Assembly (NCBI RefSeq): GCF_001578185.1
Contig: NZ_CP011008.1
Span: forward strand, 3,128,001 to 3,192,000
Direction: 5' to 3'
DNA from: Peribacillus simplex
GTDB lineage: Bacteria; Bacillota; Bacilli; Bacillales; DSM-1321
Length of the DNA stretch: 64,000 nucleotides
Shown: in pieces, positions 1-8,472 of the stretch
Numbering within the stretch: the first letter of the stretch is position 1
How the letters are laid out: each line of letters opens with the position of its first letter
Translations under genes and position numbers: made by a program
Notes under the pieces: model-generated
Told to the model about the DNA's origin: nothing
The model's input: only the letters and a program-made list of their open reading frames with translations
The model's database searches: none

Positions 1-1864
1 CGCTCCGTTGAATCGACTCGGTGTCCAGCCCTTGAAAATCCCAGCTTTCAGATGATTCCACGGCATCACTGATAATTTTTGCTGACATCTTTTTAACAGC
101 TTCCATAAAGACGCCGGCTGAGGCCTTCCCTTCACCAATTTCCCTTAAACGCTGTTCCCATTTAGCTGTCATTTCAGGTGAAGCCAGGATTTTCTCCCCG
201 ATTGCAGTGATCAGCACTTTCCCTTTATCCGTCGCAAACACCTGATTTTTTTTGACATCAATGTATTTACGGTCTTTGAGCATGGTAATGATACCAGCTC
301 GAGTTGCTTCAGTGCCGAGGCCTTCGGTTTTCATCAGCACTTTTTCTAACTCTTCATTATCCAAGTGTTTTCCGGCCGTTTTCATCAAAGTGATCAACTG
401 ACCTTCTGTATAGCGCTTTGGAGGCTGGGTTTTTCCTTCTTTCACCTTTATTTTGGCGACCTTTCCAGAATCCCCTTTTGAAACGGACGGCAAAAGGATA
501 TCTTCATCATCCTTCTCATTTTGGAAAATCACTTTGCGCCATCCCTCTTGGATCTGCTGCTTGCCTTTAGAAATGAATTCGGCACGCTTATCGACAAGCG
601 TTTTAATGGTGGTGTAATCGAAAATGGCTTTCTCGTAATGTGCCGCAATCAACCGGCGGACCACCAAGTCATAAATATTCCGTTCTTCAGCAGAAAGCCT
701 CTTTGGGTCGGTCACTTGCTCCGTCGGGATAATTGCATAGTGATCAGTCACTTTTTTTTCATTTACAAACCGTTTATTATTCATGATGCTCGGTTGTTGT
801 AAAGGAAACAGGGATTCATATTCTGAAAATCCACTTAGTTTTTGCAATATATCAGGAAATGTTTCGGCTTCCCCCTCCGTAACATAATTGGAGTCTGAAC
901 GTGGATAAGAAACGATCCCTTTTTGATATAAACTTTGTACAATATCAAGCGTCTGTTTCGGTGAATATTTATAAATCTTGTTTACGGTTGCCTGCAATGA
1001 CGATAGATTAAATAACAAAGGTGGCTGAAATTCTTTTCTTTCTGTAGCCATTTCCGCAATTTCAGCTTCTTTACCCTTGCAAAAGGCGGCAATTTTATCA
1101 GCAAGTTCTTTTGTCTTGATTCTCGGATCATTGTTCTGCTGCCATTTTCCCTGATACTCCTTACCATCCATCTTGAAATCAGCGAACACTTCCCAGAACG
1201 GTTCAGACTTGAATTGTTCAATTTCCATTTCCCGCTTCACTATCAAAGCGAGAGTCGGTGTCTGAACCCTACCAGCTGAAAATACATCCGAAACACCCCT
1301 TTGTTTCAATAAAATACTATACGCTCTCGATGCATTCATTCCCACAACCCAGTCTGCGCAAGCTCTCGTGTACGCTTCATGATAGAGTGGCCTGGTTTTT
1401 TCCTCGCCCATCAGGTTTTGGAATCCCTCATAAATCGCTTTTGGGGTCAAAGAGGAAATCCATAAACGTTTCATCGGTTTATTGACATTACATAGATTAA
1501 CGATATTACGTACAATCAATTCTCCTTCACGCCCAGCATCGCCTGCATGAATGATTTCATCAACATCCGGTTTCCTAAGCAAAGTCTTCACTACATTGAA
1601 TTGCTTTGCCTTTTGTCGGGTCACTTCATATTGAAATTTCTCTGGAATCATCGGCAACGTTTCCATCGACCATTTTTTCCATTTTGAATGATAGGTTTCC
1701 GGCGAAACGAGTTGACATAAATGCCCGACGGCCCAAGTTACATATGCTCCGTCGGGAAAAAGTTCATTCGGCATGATTTCTATATATCCTTGCTGTTTCT
1801 TCGTTTTAAATTGAGCTGCTAACGTTGAACCTTGATCTGGTTTCTCCGCAATGATTAGCTTCAT
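1..1864 (-). CDS. topB: DNA topoisomerase III, C-terminus cut by window edge
   Basis: Type IA topoisomerase that cuts and passes single strands, used to resolve recombination and replication intermediates in the cytoplasm. The protein starts MKLIIAEKP (Toprim start) and carries the acidic Toprim motif HAGDAGREGE near residue 100 and the active-site segment SYPRSDS with the tyrosine near residue 320, followed by the GLGTEATRAGII segment typical of the family. The start at 1864 is preceded by AGGTGA on the minus strand. About 621 residues are visible and the reading frame is open to base 1, so the last ~100 residues lie outside. Monocistronic as far as can be seen; the next gene upstream is separated by 460 bases. 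Confidence 0.95.
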   Translation of the reverse strand, partial: MKLIIAEKPDQGSTLAAQFKTKKQQGYIEIMPNELFPDGAYVTWAVGHLCQLVSPETYHSKWKKWSMETLPMIPEKFQYEVTRQKAKQFNVVKTLLRKPDVDEIIHAGDAGREGELIVRNIVNLCNVNKPMKRLWISSLTPKAIYEGFQNLMGEEKTRPLYHEAYTRACADWVVGMNASRAYSILLKQRGVSDVFSAGRVQTPTLALIVKREMEIEQFKSEPFWEVFADFKMDGKEYQGKWQQNNDPRIKTKELADKIAAFCKGKEAEIAEMATERKEFQPPLLFNLSSLQATVNKIYKYSPKQTLDIVQSLYQKGIVSYPRSDSNYVTEGEAETFPDILQKLSGFSEYESLFPLQQPSIMNNKRFVNEKKVTDHYAIIPTEQVTDPKRLSAEERNIYDLVVRRLIAAHYEKAIFDYTTIKTLVDKRAEFISKGKQQIQEGWRKVIFQNEKDDEDILLPSVSKGDSGKVAKIKVKEGKTQPPKRYTEGQLITLMKTAGKHLDNEELEKVLMKTEGLGTEATRAGIITMLKDRKYIDVKKNQVFATDKGKVLITAIGEKILASPEMTAKWEQRLREIGEGKASAGVFMEAVKKMSAKIISDAVESSESWDFQGLDTESIQRS

Positions 1865-2217
1865 GATCATCTTCACCTAATCCGTTACAAAATATCTTAC
1901 CCTATTATTATACCTTAATTATCAAAATCGGCTAGATATGACTTCGGTTTAACTCAATTGATCTAAGGAAGCTTGAAATAATTGCTTAACTCCTGAGAAG
2001 AATGGGATTTTCAGGCTTATGATAAAATCCGTCCAAATATAGGCAGATTAATATGCAAAAAAAAAGCTTCACTAATGGATGGTCAGCATAGATTAGGGGG
2101 GAATCGGAGTATATACAAAAAAAACAAGTGCGATGTTAAATGTGCCCTTCCTAGCTTTTCACTGTTTAGATGAAGATGAAGAAATTATTTTAAAACAAAA
2201 AAGACTGTAGGCAAAAG
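1865..2217. other. Intergenic stretch without a recognisable gene
   Basis: AT-rich sequence between topB and the 2218-2269 palindrome. It should contain the topB promoter on the minus strand. I found no coding frame with a ribosome site. A segment reading AAAAAAGACTGTAGGCAAAA (2197-2216) abuts the palindrome and resembles short repeats seen elsewhere near 39783 and 39905. Confidence 0.5.
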
Positions 2218-2269
2218 TGAACTGCCCCGTAAATGTTAGACACCAAACTAACATTTACGGGGCAGTTCA
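2218..2269. repeat. Perfect 22-bp inverted repeat, IS-end-like
   Basis: Arms 2218-2239 and 2248-2269 are perfectly complementary (TGAACTGCCCCGTAAATGTT in the left arm) with an 8-base loop. The arm sequence with CCCC...GTTAGAC resembles the terminal inverted repeat of IS3-family (IS150-group) elements, so this may be two IS ends joined head to head or a tiny non-autonomous element. It lies 60 bases past the stop of the XRE gene and could also act as its terminator, although no T-run follows directly. Confidence 0.65.
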
Positions 2270-2327
2270 GCTTATAAGCATGTATTCTTTTTATAGTTTT
2301 TAAGTACACCACTGTTTATTAACGAAG

Positions 2328-2888
2328 TTATCTATACATATTTTTTTTAGTTGAATTAATTATTAAAAAGTAATTACACTCTTCTTCTGATAAATTCAGA
2401 AACCTATGGTCTATATCTGCTTCAAAATATATTGAATCCCCTTCTTCTAACGTATAAATTTCAGGTTCCTCACCTAATTCAACTTGTATTTTTCCTTTTA
2501 AAACATAGATGTATTCCTCTACACCCTTTTTATGAGGTGGAAAAATTCCGGTTTCCTCTAAAGGAGGAATTTTATTTAAAATGAATTCAATATCGTTAGC
2601 CGGCGGTGATAAAAGATGTCTTTCGAACTTTGTGTTTTCGTCCTTATATATTAATCTGTTACTCGAACGAATAATAGACACACTTCTTTTTTGATCCTCC
2701 CCCAACAAAGACGATATTGTTACATCCAGTGCTTCCGCAATTTGTGAAGCAACATGAATTGTTGGATTTTTATCACCTCTTTCAATCTGAGATAACATAG
2801 ACTTACTAACTCCCGACTTTTTAGCTAGTTCTTCTAGTGTGTAGCCTTTTGACTTCCTTACATTTTTTACATTAGTTGAAAATTCCAT
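2328..2888 (-). CDS. XRE-family regulator with C-terminal cupin
   Basis: Small-molecule responsive transcription factor. Residues 1-60 form an XRE helix-turn-helix (NVRKSKGYTLEELAKKSGVS...LSQIERGDKNP) and residues ~100-180 a cupin_2 barrel (KGVEEYIYVLKGKIQVELG ... LEEGDSIYFEADIDH), the architecture of HipB/PuuR/SinR-like amino-acid metabolism regulators. I chose the Met at 2888 (186 aa) rather than 2903 because AGGGGGC lies between the two ATGs. It is divergent from the aminotransferase operon at 3121 and two copies of a TTCACTATAGTGAA element lie in the shared promoter, so auto-regulation and control of that operon are likely (inference). The ligand is unknown; keto acids or amino acids are plausible. 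Confidence 0.85.
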   Translation of the reverse strand: MEFSTNVKNVRKSKGYTLEELAKKSGVSKSMLSQIERGDKNPTIHVASQIAEALDVTISSLLGEDQKRSVSIIRSSNRLIYKDENTKFERHLLSPPANDIEFILNKIPPLEETGIFPPHKKGVEEYIYVLKGKIQVELGEEPEIYTLEEGDSIYFEADIDHRFLNLSEEECNYFLIINSTKKNMYR

Positions 2889-2901
2889 AAAAGCCCCCTG
2901 C

Positions 2902-2980
2902 ATTCTACTATAGTGAATTTAATTCTTGACTTTAGTTTATAACGGATTTATCATGGAATCAAATTCACTATAGTGAATTT
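2902..2980. promoter_or_regulatory. Paired palindromic operator in divergent promoter
   Basis: A perfect 20-bp palindrome, AAATTCACTATAGTGAATTT, occupies 2961-2980. A second, slightly imperfect copy (ATTCTACTATAGTGAATTT) is at 2902-2920, just upstream of the XRE start. Centre-to-centre distance is about 59 bp. Two matching sites between divergent genes suggest binding of the XRE-cupin dimer to both, possibly cooperatively. Confidence 0.75.
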
Positions 2981-3120
2981 GGAAATAAAATCAAAGAAAG
3001 GAAAAAGAAGGGACATTATTGCACAACTAAGTCTAAATGTCTTCACTTAATAAAGTCTGAATATTCAAAGTAGATAATAGGGATTTTAATTTCTAATAAA
3101 AAGAAAAGAAGGTTATTTAA

Positions 3121-4035
3121 ATGACTACAAAAATATTTGTTGATGGTGCTTTCTACAATAAAGATGATGCAAAAATCAGTGTGTATGATCATGGTTTATT
3201 ATATGGTGATGGAATATATGAAGGGTTACGCTGTTATTCTGGACATGTATTCCAAATGAAGGAACATCTTAATCGGTTAAAACGTTCAGCCAATAGTCTT
3301 CGAATTCAGCTTCCATACTCATTAGAACAAATAGGTGAATTCATCTTAGAAACACTGAAAATCAACGAACTTCAGAATGCCTACATTCGTTTACTTGTTA
3401 CAAGAGGTGTAGGTCACATAGGTCCAGATCCTAGTACTTGCAAGAGCGCTAGTTTAATTATCATTGTAGAAGATTTACCAAATGTCCATGGAAAGTCTGT
3501 TAAAGAGAATGGGTTGTCTCTAGTAATTGCCTCTACACGCCGAGATGCTGTGGATGCCACCTCACATGAGATTAAATCACTTAATTACCTTAATAGTGTT
3601 GTTGCTAGAATGGAAGCGAATGAATATGGAGCAGATGATGCAATTTTACTAGACCCCCGAGGGTTTGTTTCAGAATCAACTATATGTAATGTTTTTATTA
3701 TAGATAAAAATACACTTGTAACCCCTAGTCCATCAAACGGAATCTTACAAGGAATAACGAGACAAATGATTATGGATATCGCTAGAGAAATTAATATGGA
3801 AGTTAAACAAAGTGATATTACACCCTTTCAATTGATTAATGCAGATGAAGTTTTTTTAACAGGAACACATGCTGAAATTGTTGGAGTTGCTCGTATTAAT
3901 AACATTGAATTATCTGGAGGTAAAATTGGAGAAATAACAAGAAATTTAATACATAAATTTCAAGAAAAAACATTAAACCCTAAATATAGTACGCCTGTAT
4001 ATAAAAATATTAATAAGGATAAGGTGACAAACTAA
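3121..4035 (+). CDS. Class IV aminotransferase (branched-chain type)
   Basis: PLP-dependent aminotransferase of the IlvE/D-amino-acid fold class, 304 aa, the usual length. The start MTTKIFVDGAF and YDHGLLYGDGIYEGLRCY are typical; the Schiff-base lysine is K152 in EIKSLNYLN, followed by GADDAILLDPRGFVSEST and the cofactor phosphate-binding NGILQGITR and LTGTHAEI segments. It should transfer the amino group between a branched-chain or related amino acid and 2-oxoglutarate. AGAAGG precedes the ATG. The stop codon region overlaps the next gene (TAATG), so the two are translationally coupled. A housekeeping ilvE would normally sit with ilvBCD, so this looks like a pathway-specific copy controlled by the neighbouring XRE-cupin protein. 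Confidence 0.9.
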   Translation: MTTKIFVDGAFYNKDDAKISVYDHGLLYGDGIYEGLRCYSGHVFQMKEHLNRLKRSANSLRIQLPYSLEQIGEFILETLKINELQNAYIRLLVTRGVGHIGPDPSTCKSASLIIIVEDLPNVHGKSVKENGLSLVIASTRRDAVDATSHEIKSLNYLNSVVARMEANEYGADDAILLDPRGFVSESTICNVFIIDKNTLVTPSPSNGILQGITRQMIMDIAREINMEVKQSDITPFQLINADEVFLTGTHAEIVGVARINNIELSGGKIGEITRNLIHKFQEKTLNPKYSTPVYKNINKDKVTN

Positions 4036-5972
4036 TGCAATTGCTAACTAAAAATAAAAACACATTAAATGAAAAGTTACATAAAATAGCACAAGGTTTT
4101 TTATCTCCAAGAGATGTGTTATTTGAAATCGAGGAAGAACAGTTAACAGATCTCCTTTCTCCTAACTTTGTTAAGGAAAATAATCAATCCCCCATCGGAC
4201 AGGGGGAAAGTATTCTACCTGGGGATGTATCCGGTCAACTAGTTCTTGATAGAAAATTAGGGGAGCTATTGTTACAAGAAGCCCAAAGTAGAAACACAAC
4301 TATTAACTTAATCTATTCTCTAACAACTGGGGATTTAGAAGATTTTTATGTTTTAACATCATCTAAAGGTTTTTTCACTAACCAGAAGGCACGTACTACA
4401 TTTTGCCCTGTTCAAGCTAGTTGTGAAGGTATTCCAACGTTAGTTGATGTTAACTGCCAATACCAATTTAATATAGAACCTAAAATGTTAACTTATACAT
4501 TTAATGATGGTAGTAAATTTTATATTGAACAACCATTAAGAGAAGTCATTTTTGAAAAAGATACGATAAATGAAGGTGATTACATTTCATTAAATGCTAA
4601 TAAAGGATTAATTTTCAAAGGTAATTTATCGGCTAATCCTTCAACTATCATTAAAGTTTATCAAATTCTTTCAAAAGCTTTTCTAGAGTCATTAGAGATT
4701 TATGGTCCAGCTAATGCAGAACAAAATATTATTCATTCCAGTACATATCAACATAATAAACAATTTCTTATTGAAACTATTGAGTCTTCAGAGTTTGTTG
4801 GTTTCCAAAAGTTATTAAGGGCTGCATACGAAGTTTCGGAACTCAAAGTATTATCGACAGCACATACTGCTAGAACAATGACTCTCACCCGAATGTATGG
4901 AAGTGATATCTCACTAGTAAATGGTGATATTTGCTTAAAGGGTTATTCAAAAAGATACGGATTAGGATTATTAAGAGATGAACGGATGTGGAATCAATCC
5001 ACTGATATTGATTTAATGAGAATCATATTTCTAGGTGAAGAAATTGTTGGTGAAAATTTCTCTCATTATAGAGAGAAATATTTAAAAAGATTTACCGACA
5101 TGGTTTATGACGTGTTTAAAGTAGGGACAGGAGAAATCGCTGTTGTTAGATTATTATGTATGCCCTATAACATGATCTTTACGAAAGATTTTAACACAGA
5201 GAATTTCTCTGAAAAATATAATTTAAATAATAAAGCTGTTAGTGATCGTGTTAACATTCTTGCGAATGAATCGGAAACATACCACGGTTGTCGGGGAGTG
5301 AGAGTTACCGTCCAAAGACAAGATATATGTGAGATCTGGTGCGAAGGTATTATTAAAGCAGCACACAAAGCACAAACCAATGATATTGATGTTACACTTC
5401 AAATTTTATTATCGATGGTTACCTTTCCAAAAGAGGTTTCTATGTTTATAGAAACTTTTGAAAAACTTGTACAATCATACGGTATTCAAGATTTAGTTCG
5501 TGGAGTATCTATAATGATTGAAACATCTGGTTCTTTCCATGTATTAGAAGATATTTTAGACGTTAAAGGAACAAATATAGAACTAAATGGTGCATTATTT
5601 GGGGGTAACGACTTTACTGCAGCGTGCCTTAATATGAATAGAGCAGACTCAGCTAAGTCTATTATTCCAGAGTACGTTAAATTAAATATAATGCCAAGTA
5701 GCCCATTTCAAATTATTAATGAACAAATTGTAGGAAAGTCAATTGTACAAGGCCTAAGAAGGACAAAACTTTTAAAACTATCGAACGAAAGAGAATATCT
5801 AATGGGTTTAGGCGGAGAGATAGCAGGTTCTTGGCAATCAGTAAAATGGCTATCTAAACATGCGGCTCCTCATGGATTAAATTATGTTTCAACTCCACCA
5901 GATAGAATATTATTTTCACTATTTGCAAGCGCTCAATCAGTTTTGCAAGCTTTATATAGTGACATTTCATAA
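4035..5972 (+). CDS. PPDK/PEP-utilising-enzyme-like protein lacking key catalytic residues
   Basis: 645 aa resembling the C-terminal two thirds of pyruvate phosphate dikinase. Residues 1-45 match the linker before the swivelling domain (GFLSPRDVLFEIEEEQL), ~60-205 the swivelling phospho-histidine domain (NEGDYISLNANKGLIFKG at its end), and ~275-645 the PEP/pyruvate TIM barrel. No ATP-grasp domain is present. The residue aligned with the phosphorylated His of GGMTSHAA is F123 in KARTTFCP, and the catalytic Cys of GICGEHGG is G593 in MGLGGEIAG. In contrast the barrel ligands look kept: R314 (LLRDERMW), R372 (VRLLCMP), E496 (MIET) and N525-D526 (FGGNDF). So it may bind a PEP/pyruvate-like keto acid but should not carry out the dikinase reaction. 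Co-transcribed with the aminotransferase. Confidence 0.8.
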   Translation: MQLLTKNKNTLNEKLHKIAQGFLSPRDVLFEIEEEQLTDLLSPNFVKENNQSPIGQGESILPGDVSGQLVLDRKLGELLLQEAQSRNTTINLIYSLTTGDLEDFYVLTSSKGFFTNQKARTTFCPVQASCEGIPTLVDVNCQYQFNIEPKMLTYTFNDGSKFYIEQPLREVIFEKDTINEGDYISLNANKGLIFKGNLSANPSTIIKVYQILSKAFLESLEIYGPANAEQNIIHSSTYQHNKQFLIETIESSEFVGFQKLLRAAYEVSELKVLSTAHTARTMTLTRMYGSDISLVNGDICLKGYSKRYGLGLLRDERMWNQSTDIDLMRIIFLGEEIVGENFSHYREKYLKRFTDMVYDVFKVGTGEIAVVRLLCMPYNMIFTKDFNTENFSEKYNLNNKAVSDRVNILANESETYHGCRGVRVTVQRQDICEIWCEGIIKAAHKAQTNDIDVTLQILLSMVTFPKEVSMFIETFEKLVQSYGIQDLVRGVSIMIETSGSFHVLEDILDVKGTNIELNGALFGGNDFTAACLNMNRADSAKSIIPEYVKLNIMPSSPFQIINEQIVGKSIVQGLRRTKLLKLSNEREYLMGLGGEIAGSWQSVKWLSKHAAPHGLNYVSTPPDRILFSLFASAQSVLQALYSDIS

Positions 5973-5978
5973 ATTTAA

Positions 5979-6013
5979 ACGTTTACGCTATATATAGCGT
6001 AGACGTATTTTTT
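5979..6013 (+). terminator. Hairpin plus T-run inside the operon
   Basis: Arms 5979-5992 and 5993-6006 pair completely (one G-U), followed by six T at 6008-6013. It sits between the PPDK-like gene and the permease, so it may terminate most transcripts and give the permease lower expression, or act as a processing site. Confidence 0.75.
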
Positions 6014-6035
6014 CAATTTCGAAAGGATGATCATT

Positions 6036-7559
6036 ATGAATCTAATAATAGCCTTATTGCCTTTTATATCTATATTTGTACTTTTATTTGTTTTTAAACA
6101 AACATCACTCCGGTCTGGACTCTTATCTTACATTGTTACACTGCTTATTATTTTGGTATATCCTAGTTACCATATAACAGTAGAAAGTACTTTACATGCC
6201 TCCTTTAAAGGATTTTTAATTTCCTTTGTAGCAGCGTATGTTTTATTCTTTGGTATACTCTTTTTTCATCTAATTAATAATACTGGTGGAATTCGGGCGA
6301 TTGCTTCATTTCTTTCAGAAGTAACAACTGATCAGATTTTGCAAGTCATTCTATTAGTTATAGGGCTTTCTCCACTTTTAGAATCAACGAGTGGCTTTGG
6401 AATAGCATTTATGATTGTAGCACCCATTTTAATTGCTTTAGGGTTTAGTCCTATGAAAGCAGCATCTATTGGACTTGTTAGTTTACTTGCAGTCCCCTGG
6501 GGAGCATTATCCACGGGAACAGTAATTGGGGCACAAATTGGGGGAATTCCCCTTCAGGAACTTGGTACAGGAACTGCAATTATAAGCATCCCTGTTTTTA
6601 TTTATTTTTTATTAATTGCTGTTTATTTAGCTGGGGGTAAAGACGCAATAAAATATAGATGGAAGGAAATCCTTTTACTTTCAGTTATCTTTTCTATTTC
6701 AATATTTCTATTTAATGCTTTTGTTAGTGTTGAACTGGCCGGGGTACTCAGTTCATTGGTTACTAGTAGTATCGGATTACTGGTTATAAAGATAAAAAAC
6801 TCTTCATCATTAAAAATGATAAATGAAACCGTTATCGAAACCTCTGTATCTGAAAATAACGGTACAAATTTGAATATCATCAAGGTTATGAGTCCTTATT
6901 TAATACTTACCCTATTAATTTTCATTTCAAGGCTTATCCCTTCAATAAAAAAATTTCTAGAATCACATTTTGTCATTGAATTACCTTCCTTTTCATTTTC
7001 ATTAGCATTACTTTACTCACCAGGATTTTGGCTTTTTATTACATGTTTATATACCATATTCATTTTCAAAATCTCTAAAAGCATTATTTGGAGTTCGCTT
7101 AAAATTTCTATAAAACAATGGGTTCCCTTTGTAATTTCCACCACAGCATTTGTAGCAATTTCTCAACTAATGACTACAGCAAATATGACATTTGCGATTG
7201 CTAATGCTGCAGGTTTAATTTTCGGAAGTATGTTTATATTTGTCTCTCCTTTTATTGGAGGAATTGGAGGATTTCTTACGGGAAGTAATACAGGATCAAA
7301 TGCTATGTTTACTCAACTACAAGTTGAAACTGCTAAGAAAACCGGATTGCCATTAAATTTAATTGCTAGTATTCAAAATACAAGCTCTTCTCATTCAACT
7401 ATGGCCAGCCCCTCTAGAATTATGTTAGGTGCATCATTATGTCGAATTGAATCCGAAGAAAATCGTTTATTAAAAAAGATGTCCATAATAGTTCTTGGAG
7501 CAATATTATTAATAATCATTTTGACTGTTGGCTTTTTGGTTTTTGATTTTTGGTTTTAA
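6036..7559 (+). CDS. LctP-family lactate/glycolate-type permease
   Basis: Integral membrane transporter, 507 aa, with about 12-13 hydrophobic segments. The family signature ESTSGFGIAFMIVAPILIALGF followed by PWGALSTGTVIGAQIGG and, near the C-terminus, GGFLTGSNTGSNAMFTQLQ and SMASPSRI-type motif (TMASPSRIMLGASL) matches LctP L-lactate permeases. These are proton symporters for 2-hydroxy acids. The start at 6036 is used because GAAAGGAT at 6021-6028 overlaps the alternative ATG at 6027. It is the last gene of the aminotransferase unit, which suggests import or export of the hydroxy or keto acid handled by that unit (inference). Confidence 0.88.
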   Translation: MNLIIALLPFISIFVLLFVFKQTSLRSGLLSYIVTLLIILVYPSYHITVESTLHASFKGFLISFVAAYVLFFGILFFHLINNTGGIRAIASFLSEVTTDQILQVILLVIGLSPLLESTSGFGIAFMIVAPILIALGFSPMKAASIGLVSLLAVPWGALSTGTVIGAQIGGIPLQELGTGTAIISIPVFIYFLLIAVYLAGGKDAIKYRWKEILLLSVIFSISIFLFNAFVSVELAGVLSSLVTSSIGLLVIKIKNSSSLKMINETVIETSVSENNGTNLNIIKVMSPYLILTLLIFISRLIPSIKKFLESHFVIELPSFSFSLALLYSPGFWLFITCLYTIFIFKISKSIIWSSLKISIKQWVPFVISTTAFVAISQLMTTANMTFAIANAAGLIFGSMFIFVSPFIGGIGGFLTGSNTGSNAMFTQLQVETAKKTGLPLNLIASIQNTSSSHSTMASPSRIMLGASLCRIESEENRLLKKMSIIVLGAILLIIILTVGFLVFDFWF

Positions 7560-7764
7560 ATACAAGAGACCATTAAACATACTTATAAGTGGAACTTTAA
7601 GTTTATATTGATAAAAAAAGGTTACTATCATCTAAATAGGTCGACTTTATAGATAAAATCTCGCATAGTAAGCATAATCATTTGAAAACTTTAAAAAAGA
7701 TATTGTTGATGAAAGGTTCTTTCAGCCATTTTAATAATAGGAAATGAGAGAATCTACCTAAAGT

Positions 7765-7797
7765 AGCCTGTGCTCCAGTTGAGCAAAGGCTTCTTTT
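7765..7797 (+). terminator. Probable rho-independent terminator
   Basis: GCCTGTGCTC / GAGCAAAGGC stem (one mismatch) with loop CAGTT, followed by TTCTTTTT. It lies 200 bases after the permease stop, at the edge of the recombinase remnant. Confidence 0.6.
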
Positions 7798-7819
7798 TGA
7801 CGAGTTTCTTCTATACATA

Positions 7820-8385
7820 TAGAACTACATTAAAAGTCTCTTTCGTATTCTTTAACTAACTAATAAATAGTCGTCTTTTTAATGCCTAATTCCGCCATGG
7901 CGTTAACTGCTGAAATCTCACTTGCTTTCCAACGATCATACACTTCACTTCTTTAAACCCTTCCGTTACTTGGGCGTTCGGTCGGCCGAAGGGTACACCG
8001 TTTTGCAAAGCCACATTAATTCCTTCACGCTGCCGTTTTCGGCCCATTCCTCTTCTGCCATCCAGGAGAGGATTTGTAAAACAAAATCTGCGATGAAGGT
8101 CCCTAAACTATCCTTAAATTGAGTAGTGTCCAACAAAGGCATATCCATCACCACGATATCTGCTTGAATATTTTTTGTGATGTCATTCCATTCCTGGAGG
8201 ATCTCTTCTTTATTTCTACCACCAGTGAATGAATGTAAAGGACATCACCTTTACGAATCAATCGTTTTAATAATTGATATTGAACTCGATTGAAATTTTT
8301 CCACTTTGTTTTTCTAAAAAGATAACCCGTTCATTGAGACCATTTTCCAACATAGCTTGACGTTGCCATCCTTCATTTTAACGAA
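7820..8385 (-). pseudogene. Degraded serine recombinase (resolvase)
   Basis: Successive minus-strand frames give pieces of one small serine recombinase: an N-terminal piece around 8385-8300 (GWQRQAMLENGLNERVIF), a central piece 7966-8154 containing VVMDMPLLDTTQFKDSLGTF and LQILSWMAEEE, and a C-terminal helix-turn-helix at 7825-7925 (AVNAMAELGIKKTTIY). At least three frameshifts or stops interrupt it. The middle and C-terminal parts match transposon resolvases of Bacillus. It lies between the kdp terminator and the permease operon, so it marks an old mobile element. Confidence 0.75.
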
Positions 8386-8416
8386 CGTTAAAATAAGAGG
8401 ATTTTATTAAAAAAAT

Positions 8417-8456
8417 AACCATTCGTAAAAGTGTACTTTTACGAACGGGTTTTTGA
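8417..8456. terminator. Bidirectional terminator after kdpD
   Basis: Arms CCATTCGTAAAAGT and ACTTTTACGAACGG pair with one wobble; T-rich sequence flanks both sides (GTTTTTGA on plus, TTATTTTTTTAAT on minus). It ends the kdp operon 20 bases past the kdpD stop. A second short stem (TTTTAACG/CGTTAAAA) lies at about 8376-8393. Confidence 0.75.
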
Positions 8457-8472
8457 TAGCTTTCTTGAACAA

